A DNA stretch of 64,000 bases from Methylobacterium jeotgali (GTDB lineage Bacteria; Pseudomonadota; Alphaproteobacteria; Rhizobiales; Beijerinckiaceae). Under the pieces are notes generated by a model. It was not told where the DNA came from. It did not search any database and was given only the letters and a program-made list of their open reading frames with translations. The position numbers were made by a program, and so were the translations under genes. Positions within the stretch are counted from its first letter, which is position 1, and every line of letters starts with the position of its first letter. The stretch covers positions 1 to 64,000 of the forward strand of contig NZ_BPQR01000019.1 of assembly GCF_022179345.1 (NCBI RefSeq), given 5' to 3'. Below, piece after piece: positions 39,241-48,431 of the stretch.

Positions 39241-39267
39241 GCCGGTCCGCGAGAGCGGGCCGGCTTC
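39241..39267. terminator. Bidirectional hairpin between convergent genes
   Basis: GCCGGTCCGC / GCGGGCCGGC (10-bp stem with one G-U pair) around a GAGA loop fills the 47-base gap between the small membrane protein and the dehydrogenase gene. The flanking T-tract is weak on both sides. Confidence 0.6.
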
Positions 39268-40147
39268 AGCGCGTCGGGACGGGGTGCTCGCCGCGGTAGT
39301 CGTAGAAGCCGCGCTTGGTCTTGCGGCCGAGCCAGCCGGCCTCGACGTACTTCACGAGGAGCGGGCAGGGGCGGTACTTCGAGTCCGCGAGGCCCTCGTA
39401 GAGCACCTGCATCACGGCGAGGCAGGTATCGAGGCCGATGAAGTCCGCGAGCTGGAGCGGGCCCATGGGATGGTTGGCGCCGAGCTTCATCGCCGTGTCG
39501 ATCGCCTCGACCGATCCGACGCCCTCGTAGAGCGTGTAGATCGCCTCGTTGATCATCGGCAGCAGGATGCGGTTGACGATGAAGGCCGGGAAGTCCTCCG
39601 ACACCGTCGAGGTCTTGCCGAGCTTGGCGATGAAGCCCTTGGCCGCCTCGTAGGTCGGGTCCTCGGTCGCGATGCCGCGGATCAGCTCCACGAGCTGCAT
39701 CGCCGGCACCGGGTTCATGAAGTGGATGCCGATGAAGCGCTCCGGCCGGTCCGTCGAGGCGGCGAGGCGCGTGATCGAGATCGACGAGGTGTTCGTGGCG
39801 ACGAGCGTCTCAGGGCCGAGATGCGGGCAGAGCGCCGAGAAGATCTGGCGCTTGGTGGCCTCGTCCTCGGTCGCCGCCTCGATCACGAGGTCGCAGGTGG
39901 CGAGGTCGGAGAAGCCGTCCGCCCGCTGGACCCGCTCCCGCGCCTGCCGCCGCTGGTCCTCGTCGATCGTGCCCTTGGCGACCTGACGGGCGAGAAAGCC
40001 GTCGATGGTGGCGAGTCCTGAGTGGACACGCTCGGTCTCACGATCGTTGATGAGGACGTCGAGCCCGGCGACCGCGCAGACATGGGCGATGCCGCTGCCC
40101 ATCTGACCGGCACCGACGATTCCGATCCGCTTGATGTCGATACTCAT
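39266..40147 (-). CDS. hbd: 3-hydroxybutyryl-CoA dehydrogenase
   Basis: 293 residues. It oxidises or reduces 3-hydroxyacyl-CoA/acetoacetyl-CoA with NAD(P). Rossmann motif [17 protein letters not shown], catalytic His in [24 protein letters not shown], and the C-terminal [11 protein letters not shown]. The size matches the short HbdA/PaaH type. It follows etfA on the same strand, an order I recall in related Hyphomicrobiales, and would serve butanoate, PHB or ethylmalonyl-CoA-linked metabolism. The start is [12 protein letters not shown]; an ATG ten codons earlier is less likely. Confidence 0.93.
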   Translation of the reverse strand: MSIDIKRIGIVGAGQMGSGIAHVCAVAGLDVLINDRETERVHSGLATIDGFLARQVAKGTIDEDQRRQARERVQRADGFSDLATCDLVIEAATEDEATKRQIFSALCPHLGPETLVATNTSSISITRLAASTDRPERFIGIHFMNPVPAMQLVELIRGIATEDPTYEAAKGFIAKLGKTSTVSEDFPAFIVNRILLPMINEAIYTLYEGVGSVEAIDTAMKLGANHPMGPLQLADFIGLDTCLAVMQVLYEGLADSKYRPCPLLVKYVEAGWLGRKTKRGFYDYRGEHPVPTR

Positions 40148-40273
40148 CTCTCGGCCCATTCCTCGGCGCACGTCCATGAGAGCACGCCACCGCCCCGCGA
40201 AATCATCCGCCGCGTCGGACTTCTAGACCATTCTCGCGCCGCCGTGCAGCCCTCCGCCCGGCGGCGCCGAGGC

Positions 40274-41224
40274 TCAGCCCTTCGCCTTGGCGACTTCCGC
40301 CTGAAGCTCGGGAACGACCTGGAAGAGGTCGCCGACGAGCCCGTAATCCGCGACCTGGAAGATCGGCGCGTCCTCGTCCTTGTTGATGGCGACGATGACC
40401 TTCGAATCCTTCATGCCGGCGAGATGCTGGATCGCGCCGGAGATGCCGACCGCGACGTAGAGGTCGGGCGCCACGACCTTGCCGGTCTGGCCGACCTGCC
40501 AGTCGTTCGGGGCGTAGCCGGCGTCGACCGCGGCGCGCGAGGCGCCGACCGCGGCGCCGAGGCTGTCGGCGAGCGGCTCGATCAGCTCCTTGAACTTGTC
40601 GGCCGAGCCGAGGGAGCGGCCGCCGGAGACGATGATCCTGGCCGCGGCCAGCTCCGGCCGGTCGGACTTGGCGATCTCCTCGCCCTTGAAGGAGGAGCCG
40701 GCCTGGCCGGGCGCGGCCGCCGAGACCGCTTCCACCGCCGCATCCGACCCGCCTTCGGCCGCCGCCTTGAAGGCGGCCGTGCGCACGGTGATCACCTTCT
40801 TCGGGCCCGGCGCCTGGACGGTCTGGATGGCGTTGCCGGCGTAGATCGGCCGCTCGAACGTGTCGGGCGAGACGACCTTGATGATGTCGGAGACCTGGGC
40901 GACGTCGAGGAGTGCCGCCACCCGCGGCAGCACGTTCTTGCCCGTGGTCGAGGCCGAGGACACGATCGCATCGTAGGGCTCGGCGACCGCGGCGATCAGG
41001 GCCGCGGTCGGCTCGGCGAGGGCGTGATCGTAGGCCGCGTCCTCGGCGACGAGCACCTTCTCGATGCCGTCGAGCTTGGCCGCGGCCGAGGCGACCGCGC
41101 TGGCCCCAGAGCCGGCGACGAGGCCGTGGACGGGCGCGCCGAGATCCTTGGCGGCGGTGAGGGCCTTCAGCGTGGCGTCCTTCACGGCGCCGTTGTCGTG
41201 CTCGATCAGGAGAAGGGTCGTCAT
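40274..41224 (-). CDS. etfA: Electron transfer flavoprotein alpha subunit
   Basis: 316 residues. With EtfB it carries electrons from acyl-CoA dehydrogenases to ETF-quinone oxidoreductase using one FAD. N-terminal [22 protein letters not shown], quoted as [12 protein letters not shown], and the FAD-binding C-terminus with [34 protein letters not shown] (here in part: [21 protein letters not shown]) and [14 protein letters not shown]. It is downstream of etfB with an 82-base gap on the same strand. Confidence 0.96.
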   Translation of the reverse strand: MTTLLLIEHDNGAVKDATLKALTAAKDLGAPVHGLVAGSGASAVASAAAKLDGIEKVLVAEDAAYDHALAEPTAALIAAVAEPYDAIVSSASTTGKNVLPRVAALLDVAQVSDIIKVVSPDTFERPIYAGNAIQTVQAPGPKKVITVRTAAFKAAAEGGSDAAVEAVSAAAPGQAGSSFKGEEIAKSDRPELAAARIIVSGGRSLGSADKFKELIEPLADSLGAAVGASRAAVDAGYAPNDWQVGQTGKVVAPDLYVAVGISGAIQHLAGMKDSKVIVAINKDEDAPIFQVADYGLVGDLFQVVPELQAEVAKAKG

Positions 41225-41306
41225 CGTGGCGTTTCCTGGGGCGCGGCCGCCGGGCGCCTGGGGGCGGCCGCGAGCGGGCATCGGAGGGGACGGCGGCGGA
41301 GGGGGA

Positions 41307-42056
41307 TCAGAGGACCCCGGCCTCGACCTTCAGCTTCTGGACGAGCTCGGCCGCGGAGGCGACCTTGACGCCGGCCGAGCGGCCCGGCGGCTCGGCGGTC
41401 TTGAGGACCTTCAGCTTCGGGGTCACGTCGACGCCGAGCGCCTCGGGGGCCAGCTCCTCGAGCGGCTTCTTCTTCGCCTTCATGATGTTGGGCAGCGAGG
41501 CGTAGCGCGGCTCGTTGAGGCGCAGGTCCGTGGTGACGATCGCTGGCAGCTTGAGGGCCACGGTCTGGAGACCGCCGTCCACCTCGCGGACCACGTCGAC
41601 GGCGCCGTCGCCGAGCTCGACCTTGAAGGCGAAGGTGCCCTGCGGCCAGCCGAGCAGCGCGCCGAGCATCTGGCCGGTCTGGTTGGAATCGTCGTCGATC
41701 GCCTGCTTGCCGAGGATGACGAGCCCGGGGCTCTCCTTCTCGACAACGGCCTTGAGGAGCTTGGCGACCGCCAGCGGCTCGCAGTTCACGTCGGTCTTCA
41801 CCAGGATCGCCCGGTCGGCGCCCATGGCGAGGGCGGTGCGCAGCGTCTCCTGGGCCTGCTGCGGCCCGATCGAGACCGCGACGATCTCCGTGACCTTGCC
41901 CTTCTCCTTCAGGCGGATCGCCTCCTCGACGGCGATCTCGTCGAATGGGTTCATCGACATCTTGACGTTGGCGAGCTCGACGCCGGACCCGTCGGCCTTG
42001 ACGCGGATCTTGACGTTGTAGTCGACGACCCGCTTGACGGGCACCAGAACCTTCAT
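41307..42056 (-). CDS. etfB: Electron transfer flavoprotein beta subunit
   Basis: 249 residues, adenine-nucleotide-alpha-hydrolase-like fold binding AMP. The start [19 protein letters not shown] is quoted as [14 protein letters not shown]. It has [16 protein letters not shown] and the ETF-beta signature region around [20 protein letters not shown], quoted here as [14 protein letters not shown]. The start is chosen at MKVLVPVKR because the family begins there; 40 upstream residues in frame have no homology. A candidate promoter with a TTGACA box lies about 110 bases upstream. Confidence 0.96.
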   Translation of the reverse strand: MKVLVPVKRVVDYNVKIRVKADGSGVELANVKMSMNPFDEIAVEEAIRLKEKGKVTEIVAVSIGPQQAQETLRTALAMGADRAILVKTDVNCEPLAVAKLLKAVVEKESPGLVILGKQAIDDDSNQTGQMLGALLGWPQGTFAFKVELGDGAVDVVREVDGGLQTVALKLPAIVTTDLRLNEPRYASLPNIMKAKKKPLEELAPEALGVDVTPKLKVLKTAEPPGRSAGVKVASAAELVQKLKVEAGVL

Positions 42057-42162
42057 GGCGGTCACGATCCTCCGAGTGAGACACAGAGCCGGCGGGCCGT
42101 CGCCCCCGTCCGGCGCCGTTGGCGCCGCAACATGCAAGCTCGGCCTCTTTACAGGGCGGCGG

Positions 42163-42192
42163 ACCGTAACGGCCACATTTCCGCCTTGTCAA
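42163..42192 (-). promoter_or_regulatory. Candidate promoter of the etfB-etfA-hbd genes
   Basis: On the minus strand TTGACA (42192-42187) is followed after 18 bases by TACGGT (42168-42163). The -35 is a perfect consensus and the -10 keeps T-A-x-x-x-T. It is 107 bases before the etfB ATG. Confidence 0.45.
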
Positions 42193-42226
42193 CGCGAGCC
42201 GTGTGCACTGCGGCAGCGCGGTCGCC

Positions 42227-42793
42227 TCAGCGATTCTGGCCGGGCACCCAGAGCACGTCGCCGGCCCCGCCGGCATTGGCGGCGCGCGCGGCGACGAACA
42301 GAAAGTCGGAGAGCCGGTTGAGATACTGCACCGCCTCCGGCGAGACGGTCTCGGCCGCCGCCAGCGACACGGTGAGCCGCTCGGCCCGCCGGCAGACGGT
42401 GCGGGCGAGGTGGAGCGCGGCCGCCGCCGGCGATCCGCCCGGAAGCACGAAGGACTTGAGCGGCGACAGCGCCGCGTTGAGCGCGTCGATGTTCTCCTCG
42501 AGGCGCTTCACCTGCGCCGGCACGATCCGCAGGGGCTCGTAGGCCGGCGGCTCGACGCTCGGCGGCGTGGCGAGATCGGCGCCGAGGTCGAAGAGGTCGT
42601 TCTGGATGGCGCCGAGCATCGCGTCGAGCCCCGGCTCGGCGTGCAGCCGGGCGAGGCCGACGCAGGCGTTGGTCTCGTCGACCGTGCCGTAGGCCTCGAC
42701 CCGCAGGTCGGCCTTGGAGCGGCGCTCGCCGTTGGCGAGCGCGGTCGTGCCGCGATCACCCGTGCGGGTGTAGATCCTGTTGAGAGTGACCAC
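42227..42793 (-). CDS. Cob(I)alamin adenosyltransferase (PduO/MMAB type)
   Basis: 188 residues. It makes adenosylcobalamin from cob(I)alamin and ATP, the cofactor of methylmalonyl- and ethylmalonyl-CoA mutases. Motifs: the ATP site RIYTRTGDRGTTALANGERRSK (in part YTRTGDRGTTAL), VDETNACVG, and ARTVCRRAERLTVSL near the C-terminus. It lies upstream of etfB on the same strand, consistent with a grouping of acyl-CoA metabolism genes. Confidence 0.95.
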   Translation of the reverse strand: MVTLNRIYTRTGDRGTTALANGERRSKADLRVEAYGTVDETNACVGLARLHAEPGLDAMLGAIQNDLFDLGADLATPPSVEPPAYEPLRIVPAQVKRLEENIDALNAALSPLKSFVLPGGSPAAAALHLARTVCRRAERLTVSLAAAETVSPEAVQYLNRLSDFLFVAARAANAGGAGDVLWVPGQNR

Positions 42794-42837
42794 GCGGCAC
42801 GCCTTCCGAGTTTCGCCGGGAGGCCGCGACCCTGGCC

Positions 42838-42866
42838 AAAACGCCGGCCGCCCGCAAGGCGGCCGG
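42838..42866 (-). terminator. Terminator of the lipid A deacylase gene
   Basis: The stem CCGGCCGCC / GGCGGCCGG (42844-42852 and 42858-42866) with a 5-base loop, read on the minus strand, is followed by CGTTTTGG. It lies 12 bases after the stop of the gene at 42878. Confidence 0.85.
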
Positions 42867-42877
42867 ACCGTCCGACG

Positions 42878-43516
42878 TCAGAACGTGTAGCCGATCTTGC
42901 CGCCGTAGTTCGTCAGGCCGCGGTTGTTGGCGCACAGGCCGGCGTTCGACATGTGCTCGATGGTGGCCATGATGCTCCAGTGCTCGGTGATGCGGAAGCC
43001 GAGCGCCGCGGCCTCGCGGAACAGCGGCGAGCAGCCGAGGGAGTTGAAGCCGTAGGGGGTAAAGGCCTTCGGCCCGGTGTAGCCGTTATGGGCGGCGCCG
43101 CCGAAGAAGCCGTCGAGGAACACCCGGCGCCCGAAGGTCTCTGGGAAGAGGTCGACGCTCCAGGTCGCGCCGAGATAGGCGTAGCTGGTGCGGCCGCCGG
43201 TGTTGTAGCTGCCGCCGACCGTCGCGCGGGGCACGAAGGCCTGCCAGAACGGGTCCTGGAACACGATCGGCTTCGCGAACAGGATCTCGCCGACGACGTT
43301 GGCGGTGCTGAAACCGCGGGCCTTGCCCTCGGCGCTGCCGGGATCCTGGACAGTCCCGCCGATGCGCAGCTCCGAGACGATCGAGTAGGGCTGGGCGGGA
43401 GGAGCGTAGGCGAGCGGGGCGGGGGCCCTGGCGCCCCCGAGATCGGCGGCCTGAGCGACGGTGAGGCCGGAAGCGGCGAGGACGCCGAGGAGAATCCGGG
43501 CAGTGGGTGACGTCAT
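42878..43516 (-). CDS. PagL-like lipid A 3-O-deacylase (acyloxyacyl hydrolase family)
   Basis: 212 residues. A signal peptide (cleavage about VAQA/ADLGG) precedes an eight-stranded outer-membrane barrel ending in an aromatic residue (GGKIGYTF). The family's active-site motif H-x-S-N is present in EHMSNAGLC, near the C-terminus as usual. In the Pseudomonas enzyme a Glu about 12 residues after the Ser completes the triad; here the matching region is NNRGLTNY and shows no acidic residue. It would remodel lipid A in the outer membrane. The start is at MTSPTARIL, 8 codons inside a longer frame. Confidence 0.83.
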   Translation of the reverse strand: MTSPTARILLGVLAASGLTVAQAADLGGARAPAPLAYAPPAQPYSIVSELRIGGTVQDPGSAEGKARGFSTANVVGEILFAKPIVFQDPFWQAFVPRATVGGSYNTGGRTSYAYLGATWSVDLFPETFGRRVFLDGFFGGAAHNGYTGPKAFTPYGFNSLGCSPLFREAAALGFRITEHWSIMATIEHMSNAGLCANNRGLTNYGGKIGYTF

Positions 43517-43713
43517 TGGCGGCCGGTCCGTCCATTTCAATCCGTCTCGACTATCACGCCGACCGGACCGCAGCCCGTGAATTCATCCGGCGCCTGTGCT
43601 TTTGCTGAACCTGTGGGGCGCGAACGCCACACTCGGCCGCTCTCGCCGGCCATCCCCGGCACGGCCAGCCGAGGATCGGACGTTCAGGACGGGGCCGCCA
43701 CGGAGATGAACCG

Positions 43714-44283
43714 ATGACTCATCCTCGGCACGGCATCCGCATCGCCGATGCGCCCCTCGCGCAGGGAAGCTTCCCAATCCGGCGCGAGGCGGCGCGAGCC
43801 GCGATCGGGGCGGGGCTGTCGGTGACGGCCTGCCTGATGCCGGGGGCGGTTTGGGCCCAGGACGAGGCCCGCGTGGTCGGGTTGTGGAAGCTCGTGTCCT
43901 ACGAGGTGGAGGCCCGCGCCGACGGCACGAAGCTGCCGGCGATGGGCGAGCGTCCGACCGGCTACGTCATCTTCACGCCGGAGAAGCGCGTCTTCTTCAT
44001 CCTCACCGGCGAGGGCCGCAAGCCGGCGGAGAGCGACGCGCAGCGCGCGGCCCTCTTGCAGACGCTCGTCTCCTATACCGGCCGCTACCGGCTCGACGGG
44101 GACAAGTGGACGACCAGCGTCGACGTGGCCTGGGACCCGAAATGGATCGGGACGGAGCAGACCCGCTCCTTCACCCTCGAAGGCGATCGCCTGCAAGTGC
44201 TCACCCCCTGGCGGGTCATGCCCAACTGGGCCGACCGCGGAGAGACCCGCAGCATCGTGACCTTCGAGCGCGCCAAGGAGTGA
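43714..44283 (+). CDS. Exported lipocalin-like domain protein
   Basis: 189 residues. A long N-terminal region with a hydrophobic stretch ending PGAVWA/QDEA suggests export. The mature domain has GLWKLVSYEVEARADG, RPTGYVIFTPEKRVFFIL, YTGRYRLDGDKW and VAWDPKWIGTEQTRSF, which match the lipocalin-like (PF13924-type) fold. The ligand is unknown. It is on the plus strand between minus-strand genes, so it forms its own unit. Confidence 0.85.
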   Translation: MTHPRHGIRIADAPLAQGSFPIRREAARAAIGAGLSVTACLMPGAVWAQDEARVVGLWKLVSYEVEARADGTKLPAMGERPTGYVIFTPEKRVFFILTGEGRKPAESDAQRAALLQTLVSYTGRYRLDGDKWTTSVDVAWDPKWIGTEQTRSFTLEGDRLQVLTPWRVMPNWADRGETRSIVTFERAKE

Positions 44284-44310
44284 GCAAAGGCGCGTGTCCG
44301 GAGCCCGCGG

Positions 44311-44499
44311 TCAGGCCGACCGCCACCAGACCACGCCCATGATGACGATGATCGCGACGAACTGGAGCAGCACGCGCAGGCGCATCAGGCGCTGCGAGAG
44401 GTTGGCGCTGCCGCCGCGCATCATGTTCACGAGGCCGAGCAGCAGCACCACCGCGACGGCGGCGCAGGCGACGAGGACGAGGGTGTTGGAGGACATCAT
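44311..44499 (-). CDS. HIG1-domain twin transmembrane protein
   Basis: 62 residues, two membrane helices (about residues 5-25 and 42-60) joined by a basic loop with the conserved NLSQRLMRLRVLLQF motif of the hypoxia-induced HIG1/RCF1 family. In mitochondria the family modulates cytochrome c oxidase; the bacterial role is not established. In related genomes I recall it near the cobalamin adenosyltransferase and etf genes; here the PagL and lipocalin genes lie between. Confidence 0.9.
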   Translation of the reverse strand: MMSSNTLVLVACAAVAVVLLLGLVNMMRGGSANLSQRLMRLRVLLQFVAIIVIMGVVWWRSA

Positions 44500-44577
44500 C
44501 GGTCGAGCTTTCCGGGGACGATCGGTCTGCGGCCGTCTTACGCTTCCGGACGGCCGGGCGGCAGGCCGCGCGCCCGG

Positions 44578-47202
44578 TCAATTGCGACGCAGCAGTCGCT
44601 CGAAATAGTCGAGCTCCTCGCGCGGGCGGCTCGGGTCGCCGAGCTTGCGGCGCAGCTCCTCCATGATCTTGCGGGCCCGCTGGACGGCGGACTCGTCGGC
44701 GCCCGGCACGCGCACCCTTCCGTCGGAGGTCTCCCGGCCCTTGGTCGGGCGGCCGAGGGGGTCGTCGTCGCGGTTGCCCGCCTGCCCCTGCGGGCCGCCC
44801 TGCTGGTTGCCCTCCTGCTCGCCCTGGCCCTGGCCCTCGGCCTCGGCCATCTCCTGCATCTGCTTGGACATGCCCTCGGCGCCGCGCTTCAGCCCGTCGA
44901 GGGCGCGGCCCTGCGCGTCGACCGCGTCGCCCTGGCGGCCCTCGCGCAGGGCCTGCTCGGCCTCGCGCATGGCGCCCTCGGCGTCGGAGAGCCCTTCCTC
45001 GCCCTGGGCGCCGTTCTCCTTCATGCGCTTCTGGAGGTCCTCGAGGCGCCGCCGCAGGGCCTGCTGGCGCTCTCCGGGGTTGCCGTCCGCCTGGCCCTGA
45101 CCCGGCCCCTGACCCTGGCGGCGCTCCTGGCCGCGCTGGCCCGGCTGCTGGTCGCCGCTCTCGCCCTGCTGGCCCTGGCCGCCCTGCTGGGGCTGGCGCC
45201 CCTGTCCCTGCTGCTGTCCCTGCGGCTTCCCGCCGGGACGGCGCTGCTGGCCCTGTTGATCCTCCCGGAAGGTCTCGTCGCGCAGCTCCTGCTGGTCGCG
45301 AGTCATCGCGTCGAGCTCGCGCATCTGCTTCTGCATCTCGCGGGCGGTCTGGTCGGGCTTACCCCCGCGGTCGGCGCTCTGGAGGTTCTCGAGGGTGTTG
45401 CGCAGCTCCTCCATCAGGCGCTGCGCCTCGGCCGTGTCGCCCCGCTTCATGGCGTCGGCCATGTCCTGGATCATCTTCTGGAGCTGGTCCGGCGTGACCG
45501 TCTTCGCGCCCCGCTGCGGCTGCTGCTGCTCGCCGCGCTCGGCGCCGTCCTTGTTCTGCTGGCGCTGGGCGAACTCCTGCATGAACTTGTCGAGCGCCTG
45601 CTTCAGCTCCTGGGTGAGGCGCTGGATCTCCTCGTCGGAGGCGTTGCGGTCGATGGCGTCCTTGAGGCGGTCCTGCGCCTGGCGGAGCTGCTTCTCGGCG
45701 TCCGAGAGGTCGCCATCCTCGATCTTGAGGGCCATCTCCCAGAGGAGCGCGGCGACCTCGCGCAGGCCGTCGTCGTCGCGGGCCGCGCGCAGCCGCGAGG
45801 TCGCGGTGCGCAGGCCGAGATAGACGCTCGGGTTCGGGGTGAACTGGTCGGGGGCGATCAGCAGCGCGTCGAGGGCGGTCTGGGCATGGAGACGGCCCTC
45901 GTCGGGCCCGGTGAGGAGCCGGCGGCGCTCTTCTGCAAGCGCCCGCGCCAGCGGGTCCCGGAAGGGCCGGGCCGGCAGAGTCATCTCGGCGGGCTCGGTG
46001 CGGCCCTCCTGGCCGGCCTCGTCCTTCACGACGATGTTGAAGCGCACCCGCGCGCCGGACCACGGATTGTCGGTGAGGTCGACCAGCGTCTTGGTGTCGG
46101 TCTCGCCGCTGGTGTCGGAGGGCAGCGCCAGGGGGATGCGCGGCGGCGGCACCAGGGCGCGCCCCGCCTTCAGCGGCTCGACGATGCCCTCGGCGGAGGC
46201 GAGGCCGTAATCGTCCTTGGCACGGTAGGTGAGGTTGAAGGTGCCGCGCCCGTTCACCTCCGGGCCGCCGACGCTGCGCACCTCCGGCGGCAGATCGGGG
46301 ATGGCGTCGATGACGAGACGCTGCTCGGCGCCGCCCGCCGTCACCCTCAGCTCGGAGACGGGACCGACGATGCGGAAGCGCTCCTCACGCAGATCCGGAC
46401 GCGCGGGCTTGCCGGGCAGCCCCTCCAGGCCGGAATGGGGAACGAGGCTCGCCTCGCCCTCGCCGGCGATGCGCACCACGAGCTGGGAATTCACCGGCGC
46501 CCGCAGACGGTGCTCGGCGCCCGAGAGGGCGACGATGAGCGGCGGCATCCGCGTGTAGAGGGGCGGATCGATCCAGCCGTCGACCCGGAAGCTCGGGCCG
46601 GGAGGCGGAGGCTCGCGCCAGTCGAACGCCGCGCCGATGCGCCCGCGCCACTCGCTGCCGGCGACGAACAGGCTCGCGGCGCAGGCGACGATCAGCGCGG
46701 CGCGGAGCGCGTAGGGGTCGCGCCGGGGCATCTCCGGGCGGGGCGGGCCGACGGTGAGCCGCGCCACCGCCTCGGCTGCCCGCCGCTGGTGGAGCGCCCA
46801 GAGGGCGCGGGTGGCCGGGTCGGCATGGCCGAGGGCGAGGTTGTCCTCGACGGCCGAGGCCGGATCGTGCGCGGAGCCGCCGGAGCGGGCGGCCTCCCGG
46901 TCGATGCGCGCCAGCGCCTCCCGCCGGCCGGGCCTGCGCAGGCCGGCGAGGGGGTAGGCGGCGAGGATCAGCAGCCCGGCGAAGACGGCGAGCCCCGCCA
47001 TCCGCCAGCGCGGCCCGAGGTCGAGCCAGAGCCCGAGCCAGGACAGGACCACGAAGAGCCCGGCGACGCCGGCGATCCGCCAGAGCAGCGGCCAGGCCCG
47101 CTCCCACAGCCCGGCGAGGCTCGCGCGCCGCACCAGGGCGTCGAGCCGGGCGCGGGCCGGGCCGGCGGCGGAGTCGTGTCCGGGCCTGGTGTCGCTGCTC
47201 AC
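44578..47202 (-). CDS. DUF4175/TIGR02302 family large membrane protein
   Basis: 874 residues. Two adjacent membrane helices (about 40-60 and 70-90) and another at about 170-185, then a large periplasmic domain (DGWIDPPLYTRMPPLIV, YRAKDDYGLASAEG), a long helical coiled-coil region (about 480-620), and a low-complexity Gln/Gly/Arg-rich stretch (about 660-730, such as GGQGQQGESGDQQPGQRGQ) before a charged C-terminus. The domain order fits the family. Its function is unknown; the extent of coiled coil suggests a scaffolding or envelope role. It is divergent from ltaE. Confidence 0.9.
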   Translation of the reverse strand: MSSDTRPGHDSAAGPARARLDALVRRASLAGLWERAWPLLWRIAGVAGLFVVLSWLGLWLDLGPRWRMAGLAVFAGLLILAAYPLAGLRRPGRREALARIDREAARSGGSAHDPASAVEDNLALGHADPATRALWALHQRRAAEAVARLTVGPPRPEMPRRDPYALRAALIVACAASLFVAGSEWRGRIGAAFDWREPPPPGPSFRVDGWIDPPLYTRMPPLIVALSGAEHRLRAPVNSQLVVRIAGEGEASLVPHSGLEGLPGKPARPDLREERFRIVGPVSELRVTAGGAEQRLVIDAIPDLPPEVRSVGGPEVNGRGTFNLTYRAKDDYGLASAEGIVEPLKAGRALVPPPRIPLALPSDTSGETDTKTLVDLTDNPWSGARVRFNIVVKDEAGQEGRTEPAEMTLPARPFRDPLARALAEERRRLLTGPDEGRLHAQTALDALLIAPDQFTPNPSVYLGLRTATSRLRAARDDDGLREVAALLWEMALKIEDGDLSDAEKQLRQAQDRLKDAIDRNASDEEIQRLTQELKQALDKFMQEFAQRQQNKDGAERGEQQQPQRGAKTVTPDQLQKMIQDMADAMKRGDTAEAQRLMEELRNTLENLQSADRGGKPDQTAREMQKQMRELDAMTRDQQELRDETFREDQQGQQRRPGGKPQGQQQGQGRQPQQGGQGQQGESGDQQPGQRGQERRQGQGPGQGQADGNPGERQQALRRRLEDLQKRMKENGAQGEEGLSDAEGAMREAEQALREGRQGDAVDAQGRALDGLKRGAEGMSKQMQEMAEAEGQGQGEQEGNQQGGPQGQAGNRDDDPLGRPTKGRETSDGRVRVPGADESAVQRARKIMEELRRKLGDPSRPREELDYFERLLRRN

Positions 47203-47345
47203 GCGGATGTGCCGTTCCTCGTCTGGCCGGTCGGGAGGCTAGCACGGTGCCCCCCGCCGGACGCCGGGTCAAATCAGCCCAGCCCGCGTCTGTCAGCGGG
47301 ACCGTTCGGACCCATCTTCCCGGACGCATCCTCGACGAGGCCGCC

Positions 47346-48431
47346 ATGAGCGACGACGCGCAGCAATTCGCGAGCGACAACTACTCCGGCATCTGCCCGG
47401 AGGCCTTCGCCGCGATGGAGGCGGCCAATCGCGGCCACGCCCCGGCCTACGGGGAGGACGCCTGGACGATCCGGGCAGCGGACGCGCTGCGCGACCTGTT
47501 CGAGACGCGCTGCGAGGTGTTCTTCGCCTTCAACGGCACGGCCGCGAACTCGCTGGCGCTCGCCTCGCTCTGCCAGTCCTACCACAGCGTGATCTGCGCC
47601 GACTCCGCCCATGTCGAGACCGACGAGTGCGGCGCGCCGGAGTTCTTCTCCAACGGCTCGAAGCTGCTCGCGGTGCGCACCGCAAACGGCAAGCTCGACC
47701 CACAGGCGATCCGCAGCGTCGCCATGGCCCGCAGCGACATCCACTTCCCGAAATGCCGGGTGGTGACGCTGACCCAGCCGACCGAGACCGGACAGGTCTA
47801 CACGCTCGACGAGATCCGGGCGATCGCGGCGACCTGCCGGGTGCTGGGGCTCAGCCTGCATATGGACGGCTCGCGCTTCGCCAACGCCTGCGCCAGCCTC
47901 GGCTGCGCGCCCGCCGACATGACCTGGCGGGCGGGCGTCGACGTGCTCTGCTTCGGCGGCACCAAGAACGGCATGCACGCGGGCGAGGCGGTGATCTTCT
48001 TTGATCCGAGCCTCGCGGAGGATTTCGGCTACCGCTGCAAGCAGGCCGGGCAGCTCGCCTCGAAGATGCGCTTCCTCGCCGCCCCCTGGGTCGGGATGCT
48101 GGAGAGCGGGGCCTGGCTCAGGAACGCCGCCCACGCCAACGCCTGCGCAAGGCGCTTCGCGGAGGGCGTCGCCGGGCTGCCGGGGATCGAGCCGCTCTTT
48201 CCCGTCGAGGCGAACGCGGTGTTCCTGCGGATGCCGCCGCCGGTCATGGAGGCCCTGCGGGCGCGGGGCTGGCGATTCTACACCTTCATCGCCGGGGGCG
48301 CCCGCTTCATGTTCGGCTGGGACACGCAAGGCCCCCGCCTCGACGCGCTGGTCCGCGACCTCGCCGAGGCCTGCGCCGATCAGGCGGAGAGCCAGTCCGG
48401 CACGCGGTCGAGACCGATGAGCTCGTCATAG
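47346..48431 (+). CDS. ltaE: Low-specificity L-threonine aldolase
   Basis: 361 residues, PLP-dependent fold type I. It cleaves threonine/allo-threonine to glycine and acetaldehyde. The start is MSDDAQQFASDNYSGICPEAF. Other motifs: FNGTAANSLALASL, HVETDECGAPEFF, HMDGSRFANA, and the PLP Lys in CFGGTKNGMHAGEA. It is very close in pattern to the pseudomonad type. The last about 15 residues (ESQSGTRSRPMSSS) go beyond the usual end and are read from DNA that also encodes the lysA C-terminus in the opposite strand (52-base overlap). Confidence 0.95.
   Translation: MSDDAQQFASDNYSGICPEAFAAMEAANRGHAPAYGEDAWTIRAADALRDLFETRCEVFFAFNGTAANSLALASLCQSYHSVICADSAHVETDECGAPEFFSNGSKLLAVRTANGKLDPQAIRSVAMARSDIHFPKCRVVTLTQPTETGQVYTLDEIRAIAATCRVLGLSLHMDGSRFANACASLGCAPADMTWRAGVDVLCFGGTKNGMHAGEAVIFFDPSLAEDFGYRCKQAGQLASKMRFLAAPWVGMLESGAWLRNAAHANACARRFAEGVAGLPGIEPLFPVEANAVFLRMPPPVMEALRARGWRFYTFIAGGARFMFGWDTQGPRLDALVRDLAEACADQAESQSGTRSRPMSSS

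Noticed and set aside
46200..47349. Plus-strand frames opposite the DUF4175 gene
   Set aside because: They are complement shadows of a biased gene; no motif or signal supports them.
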